Source: Cinnamomum chago (taxonomy: Eukaryota > Streptophyta > Magnoliopsida > Laurales > Lauraceae). Taken from it: a stretch of 64,000 bases of DNA. Positions within the stretch are counted from its first letter, which is position 1. Each line of letters opens with the position of its first letter. The DNA lies in contig CP142452.1 in assembly GCA_038049695.1 (NCBI GenBank), positions 48,008,501-48,072,500 on the forward strand. Reading direction: 5' to 3'. This document shows, piece by piece, positions 34,635 through 45,268 of the stretch. The notes beneath the pieces were generated by a model that was not told the origin of the DNA, did no database searches, and was given only the letters and a program-made list of their open reading frames with translations. A program made the position numbers and the translations under genes.

Positions 34635-36462
34635 TGTCGCTATCGAATTGATCTAGGATCGGGACTAATTGATTGAGACGTTAAGTGATGAGTGTAAAGT
34701 GTGCACATTAATTTAATTTCCCACAGGTGTCCGCGGTGAGGATATCACAGCCATATATGAACATTTCTTTTAACTGCAGAAGCGTGTAGTAAATCAAACA
34801 TTCAAACCATCTCTAGTCATAAAGACAATAACACAAGTATAATACTGTATCAGAACGAGCAATGATCATTAGCATGTTTCCCAAAATTAATTTAAAGTTT
34901 ATACAAAAGACCATTTAATTACATTCCCAAAAAAAAAATTAAAGGCCAACAAAGGCCAATATAAACAAAATACCAATCCCCAAAAGAATGGTCAAACAGT
35001 TTCCCCAAAATGTTATGTCTCTCGCAGCAACCAAATGTCTAAATGACATCATCAGCATGCCACTCAACTAAGCGATGCGGTTCATCGTAACCGGCAAAGG
35101 GACCTGAGTACCAAAGAGTGGGTCAAACATGACAGTTTGGCAAATGGGTAAAATACGATGACCAAATACTGATAAATGAATTTACCTTCAAAATCATTTA
35201 AACCTATTTAAATAATAATTTCTATAAACGAGATAAAACATTTATTCAAATACAAGTATGCATTGTAAAACTGAAAGTCCTGGGATCCTAACCCTAGAGG
35301 GGGGGGTGGTGAATAGGGTGTGCTACAAATATGACCAATATAGACAAATTTTAACTTCTTAACATAAACTAGTCACATGTGATGATTAATCAAACAAGAT
35401 GCGGAAGCTAATATAAACAATCACCACAAGCATACACCACAACACAAAGGTTTATAGTGGTTCGGCCTCAATGCCTACGTCCACTACCGGCTTGTGATCC
35501 AATCACCCCACCGGATTTCCACTATTTATGCTTTTCAATAGGCTAAGCAATAACCCTTACAATGTTGTTTTTCTAGGCTAAACAACAACCTTTACAATGT
35601 GCTTTTCTAGGCTAAGCAATAACCTTTACAAGTGCTTTTCTTAGGCTAAGCAATAACCTTTACAAATGAAGATTTCTCTAAGAAGGTGCCTTCACAAAAG
35701 AACACTCTAAGAGATACAATTAACGCTCAATGTATTTGCCTCTAAAATAGGCGGACATGAAAGTGAATAACAAACTCACACAAACACTAAATGAATGCAA
35801 AGATGTATGCTCATGATGTGTGTGTGTGGTAACTTCAATCAAGTTTAAAAGAAGGCTCAATTAATATATGCTTAAAGCATTTCAAAGTTTAAGGCACATA
35901 AAATAATTGATTGAAGTTTAATGCAAATCACATGTATGAAAAACAACTTGTTAATGATATGAAAATCAAAGATTCACAAGTTGTATGAAAATGACTAACT
36001 TAGAACATGTGATGCATGTGCAATGTTGTTTTCAAAACCAAATTAATTTAACTAAAGTTTAAATGAATGAAAACAACAAACAATGTTTCAACCAAGAAAA
36101 TGAATCATGCTATATAAAAGAAATCAAAGATTTAGGCTAAGCATGATTAAGGAAGATTTAAAAACAACTTGGATTGAAAACAAAGTGAAGAATCCAATCT
36201 TAATTAGATCAAAGAATAAGAGAAGAATGGATTCAACACATCATAGTTATCATGCTCAAAATCATTTACCAATAATTTAAACAAAGCATATAAACTATGA
36301 TTAAGAGAGGTAGAGCTTACTTAGAGATTTAACTTCATTAATCCAAGCTTTAGCTCTCTAAATGACTCTTTGGTCTCTCTTAGTTCATCCCCTTTGTCTT
36401 GTCTCCAAACACCTCTAAGAAGGCTTAAAAATCTCCACCTTTGACAAAGGAAAGAACTACAT

Positions 36463-36490
36463 TTTATAGCTCAAAGCTGCCCAACGGCTA
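36463..36490 (-). promoter_or_regulatory. LTR E core promoter: TATA box plus MSA-like site
   Basis: TATAAA (minus, 36463-36468) and CCCAACGGCTA (36480-36490), the same order and spacing as in the other five copies. Confidence 0.5.
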
Positions 36491-36493
36491 GTC

Positions 36494-36612
36494 CCCGGTC
36501 GACCTGGCTCTTCCCCGGTCAACCTGGCCTTCAAAAAAGTGATCGTTTGAAAAATGGCCAACGGCAGTATACCCGGTTGACTTGGGCCTAGCTCGGTCGA
36601 CCTGGTACACTG
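36494..36612. repeat. Decayed GGTCGACC palindrome cluster in LTR E
   Basis: Four copies, all asymmetric (such as CCCGGTCGACCTGG and CTCGGTCGACCTGG) or mutated to GGTCAACC/GGTTGACT. This is the most eroded cluster of the six, while the nearby MSA site stays intact. Confidence 0.85.
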
Positions 36613-37704
36613 CGTTTCTGGCCTGGGACCAAAATTCCCTAAAATCCATTTTTCAAAATATTTTTGGTTGGGAATTTTTTGGGCCATTAAATCAAGCTTA
36701 AAAACATGTTTTAAATCATTCTAAGGGTTTTAAAACATGAAACATAAAAAGCCAAAAAAGATTTGAAATTATAAAACCAATGGCTTGCTTGATTTGATAA
36801 AACTCTTTTCAAATTTAAATGCATCCAATATTTAAAAACAAAACATGCATAAATCAAGATTTCTACAAGTATAAAAGCCAATGCATGTGAAAATCAAGAT
36901 TTCAAGATTTTCTAATTCAATGCAAGTGTGTGAATCAAATGATGCTCAAATGTTAATGCATCCATCAAATTGCAAATACAAAATCCCTAACAAAAACATG
37001 TATAGGTAACCAAGGAAACGGGGAAACGAGCAAGATGGCAACCATACGGTAGCGAGCCGGGCATCGGGAACCACAATAGAAATCTGTGGCATCGAGACAA
37101 GACCACGGTAATAACCGGGTAGCGGGATCCAAACTACAGCTGGCGGGACAAGAAGGGGATCTTCAAGTCGGTGGATCAGACCAACAGGGTTATCCAAGCT
37201 TAGTGGTGCCGACTCATAGGTCAAATAACAAGATTCAAACATGTATGAAATACATCAAGTGCAAGTATATAAATAAACGAGACAGGGTGCTCAAAGGCAC
37301 AACTGTCATATCAATTCGGGCATGCTTATCGGGCTAGCAAGATGCTACAATTGCAACTTCAACATTTTCGAGAATACATAAGAAGTTCGGGAAATAGTAA
37401 AATACAAATGAACTTTCAAAATCTCAAGACAAGTACCGGGGTTCAAGATTCGTTTAAGGTGAATAGGGGTCTCGTATGTCGATTTAATGACCACTTGGTA
37501 CTCCTTAGGATTTTTGGGGACATTCCGAGCTCCTTATACACCTTAGGATTTTTACGACTTTAAATGAGATCTTCGTGATGTGGTTTCTTTCTCAAACGGA
37601 TGTCAAATCATATGAACGGTTCTTTTCAATACAATGGAGTTCCGAACAAACCTTTCTCAAATATATAAACATTTTATTTTTGCTCCCAAAACAGTCCCAG
37701 GTGA

Positions 37705-38000
37705 ACAGTACCTATCGCTCGAGCGGACTGGGGGTTCGCTCGAGCAATTAGCTCTCTGGAATGGTTGTCTGGGTGGGTTCGCTCGATCGAAGTTGAGGTC
37801 GCTCGAGCGAACTCATTTAGAGTCAGGTTGGCTAGAGCGAAGTATTGGTTCACTCGAACTAACCACTCTCTGGAACGAGTTCAAGGTGGTTCGCTCGAGC
37901 GACCAAGGGGTCCATTCGAGCAAACTGCCTACTGGAATGTTCCGAACCCTTTTCTGGACACTTCGCTTGAGCGAAGTGTCATGTTCGCTTGAGCGAACTG
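37705..38000. repeat. CGCTCGAGCG palindrome cluster in G2 LTR
   Basis: About ten full or partial copies (for example 37715, 37799, 37892, 37965), many with CTCGAG turned to CTTGAG or CTCGAT, consistent with C-to-T decay at CpG sites. Confidence 0.87.
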
Positions 38001-39337
38001 TCCAGAAACTGATTCCGGGATAGTTCAGCTTCTCTCTATCTCTTCCTTCTACAACCTCTTTTTAGCCTCTTTTATACATCCAATGAGGAGTTCAAAACCT
38101 CATTCAAAACAACATCAAATCCCTCACAATATCCATTCCATTCTCCTCCATCAACATCACATCCAATACAAAGAAAAAAAGGAAGGAAACCGTTACACAT
38201 AAGAGTACATTTGGGACAAAGCAAGAGGAAATTAAATGCCACGCACCAATACATTTCTATGACAAAAATTCACTATCAATGCTCTATCATGGACATTTAT
38301 TTTAAATCAATGCAACAAATAGGCATGAGTGGAAAATACCAAAACCATTGAAAGTTTATAAAAATCAAGTCATCGACTTGCCTTTGGTCCAAGCTAATCA
38401 AGCAAATCAAGCTCTAACAATCCTCCAAGCAAAGAATCCAAGCTATGAACAAAAATCCCCAAATACAAACCCTAAAATGGGTCAAATAATGAATGAAGAA
38501 GATAAAACTCACAATAATGAAAATGGAGCTTCTAAAGGACTAGAAGAATGCAAATCTAGAAGATGGGGATGATCACTTACTTGTAAGGTCCTCTAATGGT
38601 AAGAGTAAGCTCAATGAAGATCTTGGAATGGGAGGTTTTCTTCACAAATGGTATCAATGGGTAGCCTTAAAGATGAGGAAGAGAATGGTGAAGTCCCTTT
38701 TTGACGTTGGTGCAAGTTTGGTAGGAGATTGAGGTGAAGAGAGCAAGAAGAAGAAAAAGAAGCGAAAAGGGAAACCCTAGCTAAAGCTTGTGCTGGAAAA
38801 AGGGAAATGAGGGAGAAGGGTTTCCTTATAAACAAGTGGGGAGTGGGCTCCAGTACTAGTAATTGAATTGGGCTGAAATCATGGCTTTCGGGGCTCCTAA
38901 TGAATTCGACGAAGAAAAGAAAAGTGATCGTCGAAATATCTAGTTTCTAAAAAGTATATGTTTCGCGGGTTTCGGGGATATCAAGTTTTGGGTACAGATT
39001 TAGTGCACAATGATTGTTTTGCCCTCAAGGCTAGGAAATCGGGTTTCGGGATTTCGAACGGGCACGGGATCAACATAAAAGTTATAGGGATTAACAATAC
39101 AAATAAAACGGGATTGAAATAATGAATGCAAGAATTTCCGATAGATCCTCAAGCACATGCAAAGTCATAAAAAGGAACCCCTGAAGGGCCCCACTAATCA
39201 CAAAGCAATCAAAATTCCCCCAAAGCTATATCAAGAGCTATTCTAAACCCAACTTAGCCAAAAATCACTAATCACGCTTAAGACTAACACAAGGCTTAAT
39301 TAACACTAATCAGGTTCACTTGGGTCGGGGTCTTACA

Positions 39338-39351
39338 TCCTCCACCTCTTA
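39338..39351 (-). other. G2 polypurine tract
   Basis: On the minus strand TAAGAGGTGGAGGA directly precedes the TG start of the 3' LTR, as needed to prime plus-strand DNA. G3 has the related AAGGGGTGGAGGA. Confidence 0.85.
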
Positions 39352-40009
39352 GGGCATTTGGTCCTCCAAATGAAATATAAAACTCATCTCTGGTAGTAGA
39401 TGTGGATACTTCTTCTGTACTTGATCTCGTAATTCTCATGTGGCCTCTTCCGTTCCATGATTCTCCCATAGTACTTTTACCCACTGAAGAGTCCGTGTCC
39501 TCAACTCTTGTTCTTTCGTATCAATGATCTGTACGGGCTTCTCAACATAGGTAGCATCTTCTCTGATTTCCAAGGGTTCATGTCAGAGTACATGTGATGG
39601 ATTGGGGACGTACTTCTTCAACATAGACATATGAAAGACGTTGTGCACGTCGGATAGCTCGAGTGGTAAGGCTAATCTATAAGCCACATCACCAATCTTA
39701 CTCACAATGTCGTATGGTCCAATGTATCTCCGTGATGGCTTGCCCTTCTGTCCAAATCTCAAAGTTCCTCCCGTAGGTGACACTTTCAATAAAACCTTGT
39801 CTCATTCTTTGAACTGTAAGTCTCTACGGTGGGAGTCTGCATAGCTCTTCTGTTTACTCCGGGACACTTTCAGACGTTCTTGAATCAACTTGATCTTGTC
39901 GCTGGTCTCACTTACAATAGTTGGTCAACGGAAACTACGAATTCTGACTTCTTCCCAACATACAGGTGTCCTACACCTTCTGCCATACAAAGCCTCAAAA
40001 GGCGCCACG
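39338..40009 (-). pseudogene. G2 integrase C-terminal part with chromodomain-like tail
   Basis: Continues the integrase core of 52823-53317 from the point where G3 inserted (APFEALYGRRCRTPVCWEEV). Then the GPY/F-like segment RFGQKGKPSRRYIGPYDIVS and YRLALPLELSDVHNVFHMSM, and a tail YVEKPVQIIDTKEQ ... WVKVLWENHGTEEAT that matches the degenerate chromodomain of Tekay/Del chromoviruses. Several in-frame TGAs, among them 39436-39438 in the tail, at the same place as in G3. The chromodomain normally steers integration to heterochromatin. Confidence 0.85.
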
Positions 40010-40463
40010 CCAACTGTTAGACCTCGACCCAGACTTATTCGATTAGTGTACGATTAGGGTGTGTTTAGTCCTAAGTGGTTCTGTTAGGAATTTTCTAGAT
40101 TGCAATTTGATGGATGCATTTCATTCTAGCATCATTTGATTTACACACTTGCATTGGTTTTAAAGTAAACTTGAAATCTTGATTTATTCATGCATTGTTT
40201 TTAAGATCTTGCTTTATGCATGATTTGTTTTTTAAATCTTGGATGCATTTGTTTTAGAAAAGAGTTTTCAAGAAATCAAGCAAGCCTTTGTTTTAAAAGT
40301 TTTGAAACTTTTTAGGCTTTTTATGTCATGTTTTAAAAACCTTTAAAATCTTTAAAACATGTTTTCCAAGCTTGATTTAGTGGCCAAAAGGTCCCCCAAA
40401 GAAAAACCTTCAAATATGCAAAAGTTGCATTTTTTGCAAATAGGGGGGAGTCCCGGCAGTGTC

Positions 40464-40605
40464 GCCGGTCGACCGAGACACAGGTCTCGGTCGACCGAGA
40501 CAACTGGAGGTAAAAACTGCATTTTTGCACTGAAACCTCCAACGGTCAGAAATCTGACCGTTGTGCCTTCCCGGTCGACCGAGGCCTGTGTGCCGGTCGA
40601 CCGAG
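40464..40605. repeat. GGTCGACC palindrome cluster and hairpin in LTR F
   Basis: Perfect CTCGGTCGACCGAG at 40486-40499, and asymmetric copies at 40464, 40570 and 40592. The hairpin with 11-bp arms CAACGGTCAGA/TCTGACCGTTG at 40540-40563 is identical to that of LTR C. Confidence 0.9.
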
Positions 40606-40609
40606 GATA

Positions 40610-40637
40610 TAGCCGTTGGACCTTTTTGGCTATAAAA
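40610..40637 (+). promoter_or_regulatory. LTR F core promoter: MSA-like site plus TATA box
   Basis: TAGCCGTTGGA (40610-40620), full MSA match on the other strand, then TATAAAA at 40631-40637. Confidence 0.5.
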
Positions 40638-43450
40638 TGAGTTCTTTCCCTTACCAAAAGTTGGGGAATTTTTAACCCCTCCTTGAGAGGATTTGAGGCA
40701 TATCAAAAGGGAAAAGAACCAAGGGATGAAGGGGAAGATTAGGAAAGCTAAAGCTTGGATTAATGAAGTTAAACCACCAAGTAGGCTCTTCCTTTCTTAA
40801 TCATATGTTTTCATGCTTTGTTTTATTTTTGGTAAATCATTTCTAGCATGATAAACTATGTTTGTGTTGTGTCCTTAACATATGTTATGTTTTGAGTTGA
40901 TTTATTATTTTGGACACAACACCATATGATTCAATTCAAGTAGTACTTAACTTTGGTAAATCTAAGTAGATCATGTTAATGTAAAAACCTTTGAAATCAT
41001 ATGTAACATGATCCATATACTTGGTTGAATCTTTGGTTGTTGTTTTCCATCATAAGAACATCTCTCTCAAAACTATCTTATGTTTTGGATTCAACTTCTT
41101 TACAAATCATATGTTTTCATGTTTTGTTTTATCATTGGTAAATCTTTGTAACATGTTAATATATGATATGTTGTATCCTTAGCATATTCTATATTTTGAA
41201 TAGATCTATTGTTTTGGATACATCACCATTGATTCATCAAAGTAGTACTTTATTGGTAAATCTAAGTAGATCATGTTAATGAAAGATGTAACATGATTCA
41301 TATACTTTGTTGAATCTTTGGTTGTTGTTTTTCCATCATAAGAAAATCTCTTTCAAATGTATCTTATGTTTTGGATTCAACATCATTACAAATCATATGT
41401 GTATTATTGTTTTAAAGCTTCACAACTTGCATCACTTTGATAGGTAAATCATTTTCAAGTTGTCTTTATAATCACATATGATTTGTTCCCTTATTTCAAT
41501 CAAATCTATTTTTATGTTTTAAGCTTCATTGATGATTTGATTGACATCCCTATGCATCACATGTTTAGAGCTAATCCATTTCATACAACTTGTGTAACTT
41601 TGATATCATTAACAAGTTGTTACTTTTAACATGTGATTGCATTACTTCCTCAATCATAAATGTTTTTGAGCTAAAACTTTCAAAAGCCTTAGGCATACAT
41701 TTATGAGCTTTCATTTTCAAAATGATTGAGGACCACACACACACACTTCATTTGTTTTCATCTTTGCATTCATAGTGTGAGTGTGTATTTGTATTTCACT
41801 TCCATATCCGCCTATTTAAGAGGCATTGTAATGAGCTAAATAGAATCTCCATCAAGTGTATGATAGACACTAATTAGAGAGATAACCAACCTTGTGGTTG
41901 AAGAGGTTATTGCTTAGCCTATAAAAGCATAATGTATAGGTTGATGTTAAGCCTTGAAAAACATCATTGTAAGGTTATTGCTTAGCCTTGGAAAGCATAT
42001 TGTAAAGGTTATTGCTTAGCCTATTGAAAAGCATAAATAGTGGAAATCCGGTGGGGTGTTGGATCACAAGCCGGTAGTGGATGTAGGCATTGAGGCCGAA
42101 CCACTATAAATCCTTGTGTGATGGTGCTTGCTTTGTGGTGATTATTTTGTTAGCTTCCGCATCTTGTATGTTTAATCATCACATGTGACTAGTTTGTTTT
42201 AAAGAAGTTAAAATTGTTAAAATTGGTCATAAAAGAAGCTCACCCTATTCACCCCCCCTCTAGGGTTCGGATCCTCGTGGACTTTCAGGTTCTAGTTATC
42301 GTTGGGTTAGAAATAATTAGTTTAGTCCTGGATATAGCTTTGGGAATTTTGAGGGCGTTTGGTGTTAGTCAGACACATTTAGGAATGCCTGAGTGCACGT
42401 GTAAGCTTGGGAGGATCGTATCGGTTTTCGTTTTTAATTGTGATTTTGATTTCATTTGAATGATTTTACTATGTGTTACAACTTTCATTTTCAGCCCATT
42501 CACGTTTGAAGCCCAAAAACCCAAGTTCTGGCCCAAAAAGGGTAAAATTGTCTTTTATACACAAATCTGGACACAAAATTCGAGATCCCAAAACCATGTC
42601 AAAATATACTTTTTAGAAACTAGATATTTTGAGGATCATTTTATCCTTCTTCGTCGAGTTCATTCGAGGCCCGCAAGAGCATGTTTTCACTTATACAAGA
42701 TTTGGCCAATTGGGCCCCACTTGCAAGTGCTTTAAATCAACCCTCTTTCTCTTTCCCTCTTTCATTCTAAATCCCTAACCCTAGAGCAGCCAAAGGAGAG
42801 GAAACCCTCTTTTCTTCCATCTTCCTCTCCTTGCATAACCAAGTTAGAAGCCTCCAAATGGAATTCTAAGGCCATCATCTCCTCCCTCTCATCTCAAGCT
42901 CTCTATTGATGTCCTTTTCTTGAAAGTTAGAAGTGGGCAAGCTCTCCATTGTCTTCACTCCCTTTTTGTTTGGGCATTTCTAGGTAAGTGCTTCAATCCA
43001 TACCTTTCATGGAGTCTTTTTAGTACCTTAAAATCTTGTTTTTCACTTTTACAAACCCTGTTGTGAAAATGGGTTCTTTATTTTCATTTTTTTTTGTGGA
43101 GTTTGAGTGGATTTCCCTTGGGATTCTTGTAGTGTTGGCTTAGCTCTTGAGTAAGAGTGCTTGAAGAGGATTGTTTAGCATTTGGACAAAGGCAAGTAAT
43201 CTCTATAGGATCATTGTTGCATGTGTATTTTAGATTACATTGTTATTCTAGAAATTTTGCATATGAACTTGTTTATAAGCTTCATGATCATGTTTTCCTT
43301 GGATTGAATGTTTGAAATTGTGAAAAAAAAATGGGTATTTTATCCCTTGGAGAGCATGTAGGCTCAGGGAGGTGCAGGTTGAATGAGAAATAAGAAGAAG
43401 GGAAAAAGAAATGTGGAAATCTATACTGAACTGCACTTCCCGTGTAGTTT

Positions 43451-43765
43451 CGGTCAGCCGCTGACCAGCTGGCGGCTAGCCGAAATCCCTATTTCGGCTA
43501 ACCGCGAGCTGACCGAGCCCGGCGGTTCCCTTTCCAGGAGCTTGCATTTTTCACAGTGTGTTTCGGTTAGCTTGACGGTTAGCTTGCGGCTAGCCGCCAT
43601 ATCCCATTTCGGCTAACCGCTGGCCAACCGAACCCAGTACGGCTCCTTTTCCAGAGAGCTAAGTCTCAGACTTGAGTTCCAGTGGTCAGCCTGTCGGTCA
43701 GCTTGTGGCTAGCCGCCAGGTCCCATTTCGGTTAGCCGACAGCTGACCGCGAGCTGACCAAAATT
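43451..43765. repeat. CGGCTAGCCG palindrome cluster in G3 5' LTR
   Basis: CGGCTAGCCG at 43473-43482, GCGGCTAGCCGC at 43586-43597, and many related half-sites in both directions (CGGTTAGC, GCTAACCG, GGTCAGC, GCTGACC). The motif is looser than in the other families. Confidence 0.85.
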
Positions 43766-45107
43766 GACAAATTACCTGTTTTGAAGAGTAATTGCAAGAA
43801 TGAAAACTAGAACATGTTAAGTGACCTTTAGCCTGATATTGTGCACTCGAAACCCGAGATGTCTTTGAACTTCCGGGGCACCAATTCTATTTTAGATTCC
43901 AACATTTGGGCTTCGGTTACACAAAGACCATCCAAAGGTCCTTACATGTGCTTGATAGGCTTTGTGTTCGTACTTTGGTTTTTGATATAATGAATATCAT
44001 CGTGTACTCGTTTTGAAGTTTAAGTACAAGCTCGTTTTGAAGATTTGTTTCAAGAAAAAAAAGGGGTCACTTCTTAAGCGTGTTATGCATATTAATTATG
44101 CCTTCTGCTAGTCGTGTTCGTTGTGTTTTGATAAGTGATTTTCCCCTTTTATCTCGACATGTTTAAACAGTGTTTCACATGTTTTGTGCATTTATGAATT
44201 TAAGTGAACACCACTGAGCTTGGACTGCCCTTTCAGTTTGATCCACTATCTGGGGGTCCAAAAAACATGTGGACTGTCTGCAGACTGGTCGTGTATTTTA
44301 TTACACATCGTGCATGTCCGGTTCCACGGCCGGAATCCCCGTATATGTGGGAATCGTGTCGTGATTATATTATGTATATCGTGCTTGTCGTGCGTGCTTG
44401 CTCTTTTCATTATAAATGATAGAGAAAGGATGGGCTCTTTGTGGAATGTAACTATTCATGATATTATAAGTATTCATGTCTGTTTTGCTCGCATTTTGAA
44501 ATGGACCGTAGTCATGTAATTGTTTACAATTTAGCAAAATGTCTTTAAATGTTTCTTTTAACGTTTACTACCATATGCTCATGCCTAAATTGATTACCTG
44601 CCAAACCGTTGTGTTTGACCCTTGTATGTCGGTGCCTAGGTCCAGGTGACGTTGCATTTGAGGAGGAGCGTCCGGAGGAGGCTCTTGAGCCACCCCCAGT
44701 TAGAGAGTGGCAACCCGACGATGTCATCTAGACGTCGGGCGGATTCTTGAGTTTTGCTACGTTTTGTCATTTGGGTTGTTCTATTATTTTGAGAATTGAA
44801 CTGGCCTTTGTTGGCCTCTTATGGGATGTAACTAAACTTAACATACTTTTGTGTTAGTCTCATAACTTGAATTATGATGGGAATGCCATGTTAACTCCTT
44901 TCTTTTGATACTATGTCTTGACATTAATTATTATAGCACTTAAAAACCTATTGGTGCTTATCTTGATGTGAATTGCTACACGCTTCCGCAAACTTGTTCA
45001 TGTGAGACAGATTCCGCGTGTCTCGGGAATCCTCACTGCGGGAACCTGTGGGAAATCAAACAGAAACAACACGTTGCAGGCCCGGGATCCGTTCCGGTGT
45101 AGCGACA

Positions 45108-45122
45108 GGACTGGTATCAGAG
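45108..45122 (+). other. G3 primer-binding site (tRNA-iMet)
   Basis: GGACTGGTATCAGAG directly after the LTR end. Confidence 0.9.
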
Positions 45123-45268
45123 TGGGACATGTTTCAGGCACTTAAAAGAAACTAGAAAGGTCTTAGGAACGTGGCGAGGATTCTTGAGTTCGATAGATTC
45201 ATTGGTATAGGACCTTAGAAACCCTTATACCATAATCATTGTGCATTAACTCCTTGTTTTACAGCACT

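Larger units (their letters stand above)
35272..36992 (-). mobile_element. Copia-like solo LTR E, 1721 bp
   Basis: Plus-strand reading TGAAAGTCCTGGGATCC ... AAATCCCTAACA, flanked by AAAAC on both sides (35267-35271, 36993-36997). Closest to subfamily C/D at its ends, but the palindrome region is more like A. Contains minisatellite 35545-35665 (about four units). Confidence 0.96.
34635..39337 (-). mobile_element. G2 3' LTR, holding solo LTR E
   Basis: Minus strand starts TGTAAGACCCCGACCCAAGT at 39337. It follows the same landmarks as S1 down to the GTGTCCGCGGTGAGG stretch (about 34728) and a poorly conserved end at 34635 (TGTCGC in plus reading). About 2.98 kb without E. Palindromes at 37705-38000. 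The left end is less sure because it merges with a host tandem repeat. Confidence 0.8.
40082..42287 (+). mobile_element. Copia-like solo LTR F, 2206 bp
   Basis: Begins TGTTAGGAATTTTCTAGATT and ends GTGGACTTTCA, with GGTTC on both sides (40077-40081, 42288-42292). About 450 bp longer than C, D and E because of an AT-rich block (about 40800-41700) that LTR A also has. F and A form one subfamily. Minisatellite at 41905-42030. Confidence 0.97.
40015..45107 (+). mobile_element. G3 5' LTR, split by solo LTR F
   Basis: Begins TGTTAGACCTCGACCCAGAC, ends GGTGTAGCGACA. F interrupts it 67 bp from the start. A TTTAAAT box at about 42731 is the best core-promoter candidate. A donor-like CTAGGTAAGTGC follows near 42981. 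Palindrome cluster at 43451-43765. Confidence 0.93.
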
